From NCBI GenBank assembly GCA_015060005.1, contig SUZI01000001.1, forward strand, positions 248,001-312,000: a stretch of DNA of 64,000 nt. The letters are read 5' to 3'. The stretch is from Rikenellaceae bacterium (GTDB taxonomy: Bacteria; Bacteroidota; Bacteroidia; Bacteroidales; Rikenellaceae). Made by a program: the position numbers and the translations under genes. The notes beneath the pieces are model-generated. The model saw nothing but the letters and a program-made list of their open reading frames with translations. It was not told the DNA's origin and did not search any database. Within the stretch, counting starts at the first letter, position 1. The number at the start of each line of letters is the position of its first letter. Positions 20,026 through 30,806 of this stretch are shown in pieces.

Positions 20026-21627
20026 ATGAAGAGATTTACACTATTTTCACTCATTGCAGTTCTGTTTGCGGGTTGTATAGAGAACGATATCCCACTGCCC
20101 GTCATCCATCCACGTATCACAGCTATTGATGCCGAGGGTGTGAGCGACGTATATATCAACTCCGAGCGACAAGAGGTTGTGCTGACCCTTGAGGAGCAGA
20201 CCGACATAGAGAATGTTACTATCCGCAGCGTAAGTTTCGCCGACGAGCAGACACGTGCTTCGTGGGACTTGACAGGTACACACGACCTATCGAACAAGCT
20301 CTCCGTAACGCTCAGCATCTTCCAGGACTACGTATGGACTATCAGTGCCGAGCAGAGCATCGAACGCTACTGCACCGTAGAGGGACAGGTGGGAGCTTCC
20401 GTAATTGACGATGTGAATAGACGCGTCGTGATGTATGTTATGGATACTCAGGACAAGAGCGACATCACCGTTACATCGCTCAAACTCGGTCCAAAGGATA
20501 TCACTACATACTCTCCATCGATGGAGCAGATGAAAGATTTCACCGAGGGACAGCGTGTCGAGGTTACCGCTCACGGCAGGACAGAGGTCTGGATGCTCTA
20601 TGTCGAGCAGACCGAGACTGTCGTTGAGATGAAGTATGTCAATGCCTGGACAGGCGTCGCTTGGCTCAAGGCGAGCGGTATTGCCGAGCTTAAGAATGGC
20701 TTTAAGTATCGCAAGCAGGGCGAGACAGAGTGGATTGACCTTAGCGGCGACAAGCTCACCATCGATGGTGGTGCATTCTCTGCTGCTGCCGAGCCATTGG
20801 AGCCATTGACAACCTACGAGTGCTACGCATATAGTGGCGAGCATAAGACCGAGACCTACACCTTCACTACCGAGCAGGCACGTCAGCTCGTAAACCCAAG
20901 TTTCGAGGTCTTCAGCAACGCTGAGTCCGACAAATACTACTCATTCTACAACCCTGTCTCATCGATTATCGAGCAGCAGACCAAGTGGTGGTGTTCGGGT
21001 AACAAGGGCTCAACGACCGTTGGTGAGAGTTACTCTATCACCAACCCCGATGCTAACGAGAAGATGGATGGCCGTTACTCTGCACGTTTGGAGTCGGAGT
21101 GGGTAATCATCAAGTTTGCCGCAGGAAACATCTTCGTTGGTGAGTTTGTACGTGTCGTAGGCACATCGGGCGGCGTTATCAACTTCGGTCGTCCATTCGA
21201 GCAGCGACCACGTATGCTATCGTTGTGGCTCAAGTATGATTGTGGTATCATCAACCGCGTAGACCGTGTACCCGACAATGACCCTGTCAAGGAGGGCGAC
21301 CCCGACCGTTGCCAGGTATTTATTGCTGTCGGCGACTGGGACTACCGTAAGTATGGTGGAACACCCGATTGTCCCGTTCAGATTAACACTCTCGAGCCAT
21401 CTACCTACTTCAATCCTAAGTCGGAGGCTGTCATCGGCTATGGTAGCTTCGTGAGCAACAAATCTACCGACGGATGGATTAAGGTTGAGATTCCTATCGA
21501 GTACGTCTCTACCTCACGTAAGCCTACGCACATCATCGTGTCGTGTGCGGCAAGTATGTTGGGCGACTACTTCACCGGTAGCGACCAGAGCACGTTGTGG
21601 GTAGACGGTATGGAGCTGCACTATTAG
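20026..21627 (+). CDS. PCMD domain lipoprotein, paralogue of 16539-18395
   Basis: Lipobox LFAGC; SFYNPVSSIIEQQTKWWCSGNKGSTTVGE...KFAAGNIFVGEFVRVVGTSGGVINFGRPF...THIIVSCAASMLGDYFTG. Confidence 0.72.
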   Translation: MKRFTLFSLIAVLFAGCIENDIPLPVIHPRITAIDAEGVSDVYINSERQEVVLTLEEQTDIENVTIRSVSFADEQTRASWDLTGTHDLSNKLSVTLSIFQDYVWTISAEQSIERYCTVEGQVGASVIDDVNRRVVMYVMDTQDKSDITVTSLKLGPKDITTYSPSMEQMKDFTEGQRVEVTAHGRTEVWMLYVEQTETVVEMKYVNAWTGVAWLKASGIAELKNGFKYRKQGETEWIDLSGDKLTIDGGAFSAAAEPLEPLTTYECYAYSGEHKTETYTFTTEQARQLVNPSFEVFSNAESDKYYSFYNPVSSIIEQQTKWWCSGNKGSTTVGESYSITNPDANEKMDGRYSARLESEWVIIKFAAGNIFVGEFVRVVGTSGGVINFGRPFEQRPRMLSLWLKYDCGIINRVDRVPDNDPVKEGDPDRCQVFIAVGDWDYRKYGGTPDCPVQINTLEPSTYFNPKSEAVIGYGSFVSNKSTDGWIKVEIPIEYVSTSRKPTHIIVSCAASMLGDYFTGSDQSTLWVDGMELHY

Positions 21628-21653
21628 AATAAGCTCAATCATTGGATTTTTGG

Positions 21654-21690
21654 AGGCTGTTTGACTGTTGCGTCAGGCAGCCTTTTCTGT
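21654..21690 (+). terminator. Rho-independent terminator at end of the PCMD operon
   Basis: ggctgtttgac-tgttgc-gtcaggcagcc followed by ttttct; 11-bp stem with wobble/mismatch. Confidence 0.7.
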
Positions 21691-21700
21691 CGTCCATTGT

Positions 21701-21731
21701 TTTGGCATTGGCAGAAAGTTTTGTATCTTTG
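21701..21731 (+). promoter_or_regulatory. Bacteroidetes-type promoter of the CotH-like gene
   Basis: TTTG (21701-21704) - N19 - TATCTTTG (21724-21731). Confidence 0.75.
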
Positions 21732-21751
21732 TAAAAATTTATTTATATCCT

Positions 21752-23626
21752 ATGAAGAGACACCAGTACTTTCTGCTCGTTGCAACCTTAATCGGAGCCC
21801 TGACATTTATCTCTTGCGGCGACGATGACACCATTATCCCCGAAAACCCACAGGAAGAGCCTCAGCCAGAACCCGAACCTGAGCCGGAGCCGGAACCGGA
21901 ACCGGAACCCGAGCCAGAACCTGAGCCAGAGCCTGAGCCAGAGCCTGAGCCAGGCAATCAGGCAAAGCTGACAGGCGAGATTATCGGAACACGCTATTCG
22001 GTGGATTACGACAATGGCAACCAGCAGAGTGAGACGGCTAACACCAAAGCCAACGTCTTTGACGGCGACTATGAGACCTATTTTGCCTCGTACGACCGCT
22101 CGGGCACTTGGGTAGGCTTGGATTTAGGCGAGAAGCACGTCATCACCAAGATTGGCTACTCTCCTCGCCTGGCTCACGGTCATCGTGTTGAGCTGGCGGT
22201 GTTGGAGGGTGCCAACACCCCCGATTTCATCGATGCTGTACCTATTCACATCATCAAGAGTTCTGCTCCCGAGCGTCAGATGACCTACGCTACTATCAAC
22301 TGCTCACGCGGCTTTAGATATGTGCGTTACGTCTCGCCAAACAACGTACGTTGCAACCTTGCCGAGCTGGAGTTCTATGGCACGAAGGGCGAGGGCGATG
22401 ACTCAAAGCTCTATCAGTTGACAAACCTCCCTACGGTTGTTATCAACACCGCAGGAGCACAGGATATCACATCGAAGGAGTATGAGATTACAAGTACCGT
22501 TCACATCATCTCCGACAATGGCACATCACTCTTGACCGACACCGAGACAGGCGTACGTGGTCGTGGTAATGCATCGTGGAACTTTCCGAAGAAGCCTTAC
22601 CGCTTGAAGTTTAGCTCAAAGCGTTCACCTCTTGGAGCTCCCGCGAAGGCTAAGAAGTGGACTCTTATCAACAACTATGGCGACAAGACACTGATGCGTA
22701 ATATCCTCGCTTTTGAGGTCAGCCGCCGTGCAGGTCTTGGCTACACCCCATTCTGCCACCCTGTTGATGTCATCCTCAACGGAGAGTATAAGGGTTGTTA
22801 TCAGCTCTGCGACCAAATAGAGGTTGCTAAGGGCAGAGTCGACATCACTGAGATGGAGCCAGAGGATGTATCGGGCGACAACCTTACAGGTGGATACCTT
22901 ATCGAGATTGATGCCTATGCTGAGCAGGAGATCTCTTATTTCAAGTCAAACAAGGGAACTCCCGTTACCATCAAATCTCCTGACGATGAGGATATCGTAG
23001 CACAGCAGAGTGCCTACATCAAGAATTTCTTCGATTCTATGGAGTCTGCAGTCTTCGCATCTAACTTCACCGACGAAGCTAAGGGCTATCGCAAGTATTT
23101 GGATTTGGATAGCTTCCTGCGTTTCTTCATCGTGGGCGAATTTGCAGGTAACACCGACACCTATTGGAGCGTCTATATGTACAAGGATCGCAACAGCGGC
23201 AAGCTCTATACAGGACCTATCTGGGACTACGACTTGGCTTTCGAGAACGACAACCGAACATATCCAATCAACAATATCGGCGACTTCATCTATGCCTCTA
23301 AGGGCTCTGTCGCAAGTTGGAGCGTACGTGATTTGGTCAACCGTATCGTCAAGGAAGACACGGCTGCTCGCGACCGTCTTATCGAGCTTTGGGATGGTAT
23401 GCGTTCAAGCAACCTTACCGAAGAATCTCTGTTGGAGTACGTAGGTCAGACTGCAGCTATGCTGGAGGAGTCTCAGCAACTCAACTTCAAGCGTTGGAAG
23501 ATTCTGAGCGAGCAGGTACACCAGAACTATCAGGCTCTCGGCTCATATAGTGCCGAAGTATACGTCATCAAAAACTATATCCGTCAGCGACTCACCACTC
23601 TTGACGGACTTATTCGTAACAAATAA
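21752..23626 (+). CDS. CotH-like kinase family lipoprotein with (Glu-Pro)n linker and discoidin-like region
   Basis: Lipobox FISC; EPEPEP linker; [89 protein letters not shown]. Confidence 0.9.
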   Translation: MKRHQYFLLVATLIGALTFISCGDDDTIIPENPQEEPQPEPEPEPEPEPEPEPEPEPEPEPEPEPEPGNQAKLTGEIIGTRYSVDYDNGNQQSETANTKANVFDGDYETYFASYDRSGTWVGLDLGEKHVITKIGYSPRLAHGHRVELAVLEGANTPDFIDAVPIHIIKSSAPERQMTYATINCSRGFRYVRYVSPNNVRCNLAELEFYGTKGEGDDSKLYQLTNLPTVVINTAGAQDITSKEYEITSTVHIISDNGTSLLTDTETGVRGRGNASWNFPKKPYRLKFSSKRSPLGAPAKAKKWTLINNYGDKTLMRNILAFEVSRRAGLGYTPFCHPVDVILNGEYKGCYQLCDQIEVAKGRVDITEMEPEDVSGDNLTGGYLIEIDAYAEQEISYFKSNKGTPVTIKSPDDEDIVAQQSAYIKNFFDSMESAVFASNFTDEAKGYRKYLDLDSFLRFFIVGEFAGNTDTYWSVYMYKDRNSGKLYTGPIWDYDLAFENDNRTYPINNIGDFIYASKGSVASWSVRDLVNRIVKEDTAARDRLIELWDGMRSSNLTEESLLEYVGQTAAMLEESQQLNFKRWKILSEQVHQNYQALGSYSAEVYVIKNYIRQRLTTLDGLIRNK

Positions 23627-23631
23627 CGCTT

Positions 23632-25932
23632 ATGAAACTCAGGCACATCATCACCACCCTGCTCTTCGCAGCTATCATATCACCCCTGACGGTTGTAGCC
23701 AAAGAGCGAAAATCTGCAGTCGATTACGTCGATATGTTTATCGGCACATCTAACTCACGTTGGATGTTAGGTCCTTATGCCCAGGAGCCTTTCGGTATGG
23801 TGCAGCTCGGACCCGACAACCAGGGCAATGTGTGGATGGGTGGCTACGAGTATGCCATAGGCAGTATCTCGGGCTTCAGCCATATCCACGCCTGGACTAT
23901 GGGTGGACTGATGATTATGCCTACAACAGCCGATTTGGCTCTTGGCAACAACTCTGTTGACTCGCCTTATAAGGGTGCTAACTCGGGCTATCACTCTCGT
24001 ATCGTCAAAGAGTCCGAAAAAGCCTCTCCAGGCTACTATTCGGCTTACCTCTACGACCACGAGGTCTTGGCGGAGCTTACAGCTACCACGCGTTGTGGCG
24101 TGCACCGCTACACCTTCCCCGAGCGACGTGAGTCTCGCGTGCTGATTGACCTGCTCTTCCCTACCGAGTGGGACTATGGTTTCAGCATTAAGGATGCGAA
24201 AATCACAAAGGTGAGCGATACGGAGTTGGAGGGCTATGCAGCTTGTAACTCTGGCAACTGGAGCAATTGGAACGACTATAAGCTCCACTTCGTCATCCGC
24301 TTCAGCGAGCCTTTCCATACCCTCAACGGTTGGAATGAGGGACGTGAGCAGCAGAACATCACAGAGATTTCGGGCAAGAACGATATCGGAGTTTATGCCC
24401 TCTATACTACCGAGAAGGGCAAGCAGATTACCGTCTGTACAGCACTCTCGCTTGTGAGCATCGAGCAGGCACGCCTCAATATGGAGGCAGAGCTCGCACC
24501 TCTGGGCTACGATTTCGACCGTGTGCATAAGCAGACACGCCAGAAGTGGAGCGACCTGCTCTCAAAGATTGAGGTCAAGGGTGGCAGCGAGGAGGATAAG
24601 ACTAAGTTCTACACCAACCTCTATCGCTCTTATGCCGGCAAGCAGACCTGGAGCGACGTTAATGGCAAGTATGTCGACGCCTGCGAGAATGTGCAGCAGC
24701 TCACGTCGGGCGAGATGTATGGCGGCGACGCCTTCTGGAACTCATTCTGGAATCTAAATGGATTGTGGTCTATCATCACACCTCGCTATATGGATAATTG
24801 GGTTACCACCCAGCTCGAGCTCTACAAGCACAATGGCTGGACCTGTAAGGGTCCCGCAGGTCTGGAGTACTCGGGCATTATGGAGGGCTCTCATGAGACC
24901 GCACTTATGGTCGCAGCCTACCAAAAAGGCATACGCGAAGATGGCGAAGCTATCTATGAGGCTGTCCGCAAGAATGTAACCCATACGGGTATCTACCACC
25001 CTTGTCGTGGCTGGACAGGCAACCCTCAGTTAGACCGCTATATTGAGTACGGTTATATGCCTACGGAGGATGGAGTGGTATCGAAGACTCTCGACTACGC
25101 CTACGATGATTGGTGTGTAGGTCAGTTGGCTCTCGCTATTGGCAAGAAGGAGGAGGGAGAGGCATTTATCAAGCGTAGTATGAACTACCGCAATGTCTTC
25201 CACCCCGAGCTGAAGTATGTCGTACGTCGCAATCGCAATGGCGAGTGGGACAAGAATTTCGACCTCTTCTCCAATCAGGGCTTCATCGAGGGCAACTCTT
25301 GGCAATATTCGTGGTACGTACCACACGATATCGAGGGACTTATCGAGCTCATTGGCGTTGAGCTCTTCAACGAGCGTCTGGAGGAGGGCTTTGCCAAATC
25401 CGAGAAACACCGCTTTGCTGCTCACGTCTTCGACCGCACTATGGGACAGTCGGCAGAGTTCTATATCAACCACGGTAATGAGGTTAATATGTGTACCCCA
25501 TTCCTCTTCAACTACTCTGGCAAGCCTTGGTTAGCTCAGAAGTGGTCGCGTGCTATCCTCGATAGCTACTATGGCTCGACACCTTTCCACGGTTGGGAGG
25601 GCGATGAAGACGAGGGTCAGATGGCTGCTTGGTATGTTATGAGTGCTATGGGACTCTTCGAGATGAATGGTGGCGTGGGAGCCAATCCCGAGCTGGATAT
25701 CACCTCGCCTCTCTTCCGCGAGATTACCATCCATCTCGATGGCGACTACTACTCGGGCAAGACCTTTACCATTAAGGCTAAGGGCAACTCCGATGAGAAT
25801 ATCTACATTCAGCGTATGACGCTCAATGGCGAGGCTTGGCACTCGACACGTATTCCTTTCGAGGCGATAGTTGCCGGCGGTGAGCTCACGCTGTGGATGG
25901 GTAGCGAGCCACGCTACGACTACTTCGATTAG
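23632..25932 (+). CDS. GH92 family glycosyl hydrolase (putative alpha-mannosidase)
   Basis: GPYAQEPFGMVQLGPDNQG, GFSHIHAWTMGG, EGSHETALMVAAYQKG, SKTLDYAYDDWCVGQLA, DEDEGQMAAWYVMSAMGLF. Confidence 0.93.
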   Translation: MKLRHIITTLLFAAIISPLTVVAKERKSAVDYVDMFIGTSNSRWMLGPYAQEPFGMVQLGPDNQGNVWMGGYEYAIGSISGFSHIHAWTMGGLMIMPTTADLALGNNSVDSPYKGANSGYHSRIVKESEKASPGYYSAYLYDHEVLAELTATTRCGVHRYTFPERRESRVLIDLLFPTEWDYGFSIKDAKITKVSDTELEGYAACNSGNWSNWNDYKLHFVIRFSEPFHTLNGWNEGREQQNITEISGKNDIGVYALYTTEKGKQITVCTALSLVSIEQARLNMEAELAPLGYDFDRVHKQTRQKWSDLLSKIEVKGGSEEDKTKFYTNLYRSYAGKQTWSDVNGKYVDACENVQQLTSGEMYGGDAFWNSFWNLNGLWSIITPRYMDNWVTTQLELYKHNGWTCKGPAGLEYSGIMEGSHETALMVAAYQKGIREDGEAIYEAVRKNVTHTGIYHPCRGWTGNPQLDRYIEYGYMPTEDGVVSKTLDYAYDDWCVGQLALAIGKKEEGEAFIKRSMNYRNVFHPELKYVVRRNRNGEWDKNFDLFSNQGFIEGNSWQYSWYVPHDIEGLIELIGVELFNERLEEGFAKSEKHRFAAHVFDRTMGQSAEFYINHGNEVNMCTPFLFNYSGKPWLAQKWSRAILDSYYGSTPFHGWEGDEDEGQMAAWYVMSAMGLFEMNGGVGANPELDITSPLFREITIHLDGDYYSGKTFTIKAKGNSDENIYIQRMTLNGEAWHSTRIPFEAIVAGGELTLWMGSEPRYDYFD

Positions 25933-25994
25933 ATATTCACTTAATGCACATATTTTGTAAGGTTATAGGTTAATAAAAAACGACAGAATATATT

Positions 25995-26972
25995 ATGGCT
26001 ATTAAATGTATAGGTATATTGACCTCGGGCGGTGATGCTCCGGGTATGAATGCGGCGATACGTGCCGTAACGCGAACAGCGATATACAATGGTTACACCG
26101 TCAAGGGTATCAAACGAGGCTACCACGGCTTGATGACAGGCGAGATTGTAGAGTTCCAGTCCAAGAGCGTCAGCAACATCATCCAGCAGGGAGGTACTAT
26201 CCTCAAGACAGCTCGCAGTAAGGAGTTCCGCACTGCCGAGGGCCGTAAGATAGCATACGAGAATATGTGTAAGGAGGGTATCGACGCGTTGGTTGTCATC
26301 GGTGGCGATGGCACATTGGCGGGAGCTCTCACCTTTGCTGCCGAGTATGACGTGCCTATCGTCGGCTTGCCTGGCACTATCGACAACGACCTCGATGGCA
26401 CCGACGAGACTATCGGTTACGACACCGCTCTTAATACTATCGTCGATGCTGTTGACAAGTTGCGTGATACCGCTTCGAGCCACGAGCGATTGTTCTTTGT
26501 CGAGGTTATGGGTAACACCGCAGGCTATCTTGCACTCAATGGTGCTATCGCTTCGGGTGCTGAGGCTGCTATCATCCCCGAGCGTGAGACCGAGGTCGAC
26601 CAGTTAGCTGAGCTTATCCACAACGGTTTCCGCAAGAGCAAGAACTCTGCTATCGTGCTCGTTGCCGAGAATCCTGCTACGGGAGGAGCTATGGGCTTGG
26701 CTGAGCGTATCAAGAAGGAGTTCCCCGAGTTTGACGCTCGCGTAACTATCCTCGGACATCTCCAGCGTGGAGGCTCTCCTACTGCCAAGGACCGTATCCT
26801 CGCATCGAAGATGGGTGCAATGGCTATCGAGGCACTGAGCGAGGGACAACGCAATGTGATGATAGGCATCAAGAATGGCGAGTTGGTCTACGTGCCTATC
26901 AAACGAGCTATTTCGCACTCCACACACGTCGATTTGCGTGGCTTGGATATCATCAGAATACTCTCAATGTAA
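25995..26972 (+). CDS. pfkA: 6-phosphofructokinase
   Basis: [63 protein letters not shown]. Confidence 0.97.
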   Translation: MAIKCIGILTSGGDAPGMNAAIRAVTRTAIYNGYTVKGIKRGYHGLMTGEIVEFQSKSVSNIIQQGGTILKTARSKEFRTAEGRKIAYENMCKEGIDALVVIGGDGTLAGALTFAAEYDVPIVGLPGTIDNDLDGTDETIGYDTALNTIVDAVDKLRDTASSHERLFFVEVMGNTAGYLALNGAIASGAEAAIIPERETEVDQLAELIHNGFRKSKNSAIVLVAENPATGGAMGLAERIKKEFPEFDARVTILGHLQRGGSPTAKDRILASKMGAMAIEALSEGQRNVMIGIKNGELVYVPIKRAISHSTHVDLRGLDIIRILSM

Positions 26973-27012
26973 ACCACTAAAACCAGATAAAAATCCTAAA
27001 CAACCCAAACAG

Positions 27013-28014
27013 ATGAAGAAAATTGTCGGCATAGGAAATGCCCTCACCGATATGTTGGTCAACTTGGCAAACGACAATGTCCTCGCCGAGTACGATTTAG
27101 CCAAAGGCTCTATGAATCTGGTAGATGCTGCGTTGCAGACCTCTATCTCAAAGTCCGTTGCCGGACTACCCTACTCCCTCTCGTTGGGAGGCTCCGCGGG
27201 CAACACCATACGTGCTATGGCATCTATGGGCTGCCAGACAGGCTTCATTGGTGAGGTAGGTAAGGATACTACGGGCGACTTCTTCGAGCAGGCACTCCGC
27301 AACCTGAGTATCGAGCCACATATCTTCCGTGGCACACATCGCTCTGGTAAGTGCGTATCGCTCATCTCTCCTGATGGCGAGCGTACTATGCTCACCCACC
27401 TCGGTGCGGCTTTGGAGATGGTGCCCGAGATGATTGATGGCTCGCTCTTCGAGGGCTACGACTGCCTCTATATCGAGGGTTATTTGGTGCAGAACCACGC
27501 CCTTATCACTAAGGCTGCTGCCGAGGCTAAGGCTATGGGGTTGAAGGTGGCTATCGACCTTGCGAGCTTCAATGTTGTGGAGGAGAACCGCGACTTTTTG
27601 ATTAACCTCGTTAAGGAGTATGTCGACATAGTCTTCGCCAATAAAGATGAGGCTATCGCCTTCTCGGGAGAGCAGGAGCCGCTGAATGCTCTGCAATATA
27701 TCTCCGAGATGTGCGACCTGGCTGTGGTAAAGATTGGCACGGGTGGTGCTATCATCAAGCAGGGCTCGGAGGTTGTCCACGTAGGCATTATGGCTGCCGC
27801 CAAGCGTGTTGACACCACAGGTGCAGGCGACTTCTACGCCGCAGGCTTCTTAGCAGGTATGTGCGAGGGCTTGTCGCTGCGTCAGTGTGGCACGTTGGGA
27901 GCTATCGCAGCGGGTAAGGTCATCGAGATTGTCGGCACTACGCTTAGCAAGGAGGCTTGGAGCGATATGCTCAAACTATTTAGACGTGTCAAGGCTGAGA
28001 AATATATGTTCTAA
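27013..28014 (+). CDS. PfkB-family carbohydrate/adenosine kinase
   Basis: MKKIVGIGNALTDMLV; GGSAGNTIRAMA; DTTGAGDFYAAGFLAG. Confidence 0.9.
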   Translation: MKKIVGIGNALTDMLVNLANDNVLAEYDLAKGSMNLVDAALQTSISKSVAGLPYSLSLGGSAGNTIRAMASMGCQTGFIGEVGKDTTGDFFEQALRNLSIEPHIFRGTHRSGKCVSLISPDGERTMLTHLGAALEMVPEMIDGSLFEGYDCLYIEGYLVQNHALITKAAAEAKAMGLKVAIDLASFNVVEENRDFLINLVKEYVDIVFANKDEAIAFSGEQEPLNALQYISEMCDLAVVKIGTGGAIIKQGSEVVHVGIMAAAKRVDTTGAGDFYAAGFLAGMCEGLSLRQCGTLGAIAAGKVIEIVGTTLSKEAWSDMLKLFRRVKAEKYMF

Positions 28015-28076
28015 ACTCACACAATATCGCACCACGAGATACGTTATTATTGCAAAACACTAAATAATCATAGACT

Positions 28077-28778
28077 ATGGACAATCACAGTTATGCACCT
28101 TCGTACGACACGTCGAGTGCTGTTTCATCGCTTTTCAAGAGCGTCTATCTGCAGATGGCAGCAGCTCTTGCCATCACAGGTCTCACTGCGTGGGTTGTAG
28201 CCAACAACGAGCAGATTCTCTACACTATCTTCAGCAGCAGCTTCGGTGTGTGGGGACTCTTCATCGCACAGATTGTGTTGGTGTTGTGGCTCTCTGCTCG
28301 CGTGTGGAAGATGTCTATGTTCTCGGCAACCATACTCTTTGTACTCTATTCAGTGCTTACGGGAGTCTCTCTGTCGGTCATCTTCCTTCTCTACACTCAG
28401 GCATCTATCGCATCGGCATTCTTCACTACTGCCGGTACGTTCCTCGCTATGAGTCTGATAGGTTACACCTCTAAGTTCGACCTCTCGAAGGTTGGCAACG
28501 TGCTCTTTATGCTCCTTATCGGATTGGTCATCGCCACCGTTGTCAATATCTTTATGAAGTCCGAGGGCTTGTATTGGATTATCACCTACGCAGGTGTTGT
28601 CATCTTCACCGGTTTGATGGCTTACGACACCTATAAGTTGCGTCAGATATTTACCCAGTATGGTCAGGTTGACGAGATGGGACAGAAGTTAGCCCTTATG
28701 GGAGCTTTCTCGCTCTACCTCGATTTCATCAACCTCTTCATCTATCTGTTGCGTATCTTTGGCTCATCACGCGACTAA
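28077..28778 (+). CDS. Bax inhibitor-1/YccA family membrane protein
   Basis: Seven hydrophobic segments; TGLMAYDTYKLRQI; ALMGAFSLYLDFINLFIYLLRIFG. Confidence 0.93.
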   Translation: MDNHSYAPSYDTSSAVSSLFKSVYLQMAAALAITGLTAWVVANNEQILYTIFSSSFGVWGLFIAQIVLVLWLSARVWKMSMFSATILFVLYSVLTGVSLSVIFLLYTQASIASAFFTTAGTFLAMSLIGYTSKFDLSKVGNVLFMLLIGLVIATVVNIFMKSEGLYWIITYAGVVIFTGLMAYDTYKLRQIFTQYGQVDEMGQKLALMGAFSLYLDFINLFIYLLRIFGSSRD

Positions 28779-28800
28779 GTGATACCTCACAAGAACATCA

Positions 28801-28838
28801 ACGGTGGTTGCCCAACAGGACAACCACCGTCTTGTTTA
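28801..28838 (+). terminator. Rho-independent terminator
   Basis: acggtggttg-cccaacagga-caaccaccgt then cttgttt; 10-bp stem. Confidence 0.6.
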
Positions 28839-28857
28839 TGTATAGAGTTGAGCAACC

Positions 28858-29577
28858 CTACTCAAACCGCACCGCCTTATACAAAGCCTCAAGATATTGT
28901 CTTTTATTCTTCAGCCCCTCGTCTGTCATTCGCAATGTGAAGTATATCAACTTATCACCCTTTTTCAACACGTGATGTACCGTATGATATTGTCTGCCAT
29001 CAATCTCGCTTATGAACGAACCCTCTGATATGTATCCCCTCTCAGCATTAAACAATCTTCGAGCCTTTCGCTTCGACATCTCTTTGTGGGGAGCTGGAGT
29101 ATTCGCATTGCTCTCATCTGTCAAATCCTTACGACTACGCAGCTGCTCATAAAATATCTCTATAGCCTGAGGATTCCGCTCTGATGGCTCAATAGGATCA
29201 GAACTCCTCCAACAAGCAGCTACAATATTGCCCTTATATTCGACTGTTGCCACATTACTCGGATCAAATGCAGGCGAGAGTATTAATAGTGCCTCTCCGT
29301 CATCGGATAATAATTGGCAATCATCAACTGCTCCACGGGAATAACCACTCGACCACGCAGTAAAACCTTCGGGCAGAGTAAGAATTAAGCCCTTCTCTGT
29401 GGCAGCCTCCGCTATATCATCAAAATATCCCCACGGCGTGCGAATCCTCAACTGGTCATCAGTATAAGTCGGCTTTTCAACCGTAATCTCCCTCTCAATC
29501 TTTAGCTCTTGGGCAGAAGCTGTAGAAGCAGAGACTATAAGCATAACTGCAAACAAATATATAAAAGGATTTTTCAT
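28858..29577 (-). CDS. Hypothetical secreted protein
   Basis: Signal peptide MKNPFIYLFAVMLIVSASTASAQ; no recognised domain. Confidence 0.6.
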   Translation of the reverse strand: MKNPFIYLFAVMLIVSASTASAQELKIEREITVEKPTYTDDQLRIRTPWGYFDDIAEAATEKGLILTLPEGFTAWSSGYSRGAVDDCQLLSDDGEALLILSPAFDPSNVATVEYKGNIVAACWRSSDPIEPSERNPQAIEIFYEQLRSRKDLTDESNANTPAPHKEMSKRKARRLFNAERGYISEGSFISEIDGRQYHTVHHVLKKGDKLIYFTLRMTDEGLKNKRQYLEALYKAVRFE

Positions 29578-29688
29578 AAGTTGTTTGTTTTAGAGTTTTA
29601 CACACAATAACCAAGAATCCAACGCAAGTTAATATATTTTTTCATAACAAACAATGGTTTTAATAAAAAAATAATAATTTGATAAGAT

Positions 29689-29724
29689 AAAAAAGAGCCT
29701 ACCTACGATTTCATAGATAGACTC
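29689..29724 (-). terminator. Rho-independent terminator of GT2 gene
   Basis: Reverse strand gagtctatctat-gaaatc-gtaggtaggctc followed by TTTTTT. Confidence 0.65.
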
Positions 29725-29771
29725 ATATTAGTTATTGCTATATAACACAAAATTCCTTTTGCACAATTGGA

Positions 29772-30674
29772 CTATTTATGCTTCAGACCTCGCGATATGC
29801 ACTGTCGCATCAGTATCAGATAACGGGCCTTTGGCAGACGGAACGTCAGGGTGTAGAAGGCGGCAATCAGAAGTGTCGCACACCACTTGACCTTCTCCAT
29901 CAGAAGCACCTTACGCTCACGACGGAAGTAACGAGCACGGCGACGCTGACTCACACCTATATTAAAACAGAGTCGCTCAAAATACTCTTTCGTGAGTTTG
30001 CTCTCGGGCACTATATGATACATCACAGCCTTTGGCACGTAGTAATATTTAGCTCCGGCAATCTCCAATCGCTCAAACAGGTCGCTCTCCTCGCCACCGA
30101 CTAAATCCTCGCCTACATAACCCAGCGACGTATCGAACACCCCATAGCGACGTATGGCATTGCGGCGAATAGCCATATTACCGCCTCCCGGAATTCTGCC
30201 TTTGGGGAATGGCTTTATCTCATCACCAAAATACATCGTGTTAGCTATTGGTCGCTCGGTGTATGGCGACATCCACGATGGCTTCTCGGTCATATACTCC
30301 GCCACGATAGGACCTCCGCCAGCCACAGCATCCTCCACCTTATCGAATAGCTCGATGTAGGCATCCACAAAGTCGGGTGCTATACGCTCATCGTCATCGA
30401 GTATGGCTATATACTCGCCCTCGCTCTCACGTATGCCTCTGTTGCGAGCGTATGAGAGTCCCTGGTTGAGCTCGTTGACCATCTTAAAGTTAAATCCTGC
30501 GTGCTCGGCTATGAATTGCTCCACACGCTCGGCGGTGTCATCTGTTGAGTTGTTATTGACAACCACACACTCCCAATCATAGCGTGAAGCATTCTGTTCC
30601 ACCAGCGACTGAAGCGTCTGCATCAGCAGTGCAGAGCGGTTGTACGTAGATATTATCACCGAAAGACGTATCAT
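29772..30674 (-). CDS. Family 2 glycosyltransferase
   Basis: MIRLSVIISTYNRSALLMQTLQSL; AILDDDERIAPDFVD; GGGNMAIRR; internal start chosen. Confidence 0.9.
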   Translation of the reverse strand: MIRLSVIISTYNRSALLMQTLQSLVEQNASRYDWECVVVNNNSTDDTAERVEQFIAEHAGFNFKMVNELNQGLSYARNRGIRESEGEYIAILDDDERIAPDFVDAYIELFDKVEDAVAGGGPIVAEYMTEKPSWMSPYTERPIANTMYFGDEIKPFPKGRIPGGGNMAIRRNAIRRYGVFDTSLGYVGEDLVGGEESDLFERLEIAGAKYYYVPKAVMYHIVPESKLTKEYFERLCFNIGVSQRRRARYFRRERKVLLMEKVKWCATLLIAAFYTLTFRLPKARYLILMRQCISRGLKHK

Positions 30675-30806
30675 AAAATCACGATTTTGGTAATGCAAAT
30701 ATATAAAAAGCATTGAAATTTTTTAATATCTACATCATATTTTGTTCCGTTTAGGGCTATGGTTGCTCAGTTTTCAGTATCTTTGCAGCCGAAAAAGTTA
30801 GGTTAT

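Noticed and set aside
21854-21953. EP repeat as an on/off phase-variation switch
   Set aside because: Units are multiples of 3 nt, so slippage would change length but not frame.
12448-25932. Calling the locus a classical polysaccharide utilisation locus
   Set aside because: No SusC (TonB-dependent) or SusD homologue is present in the window.
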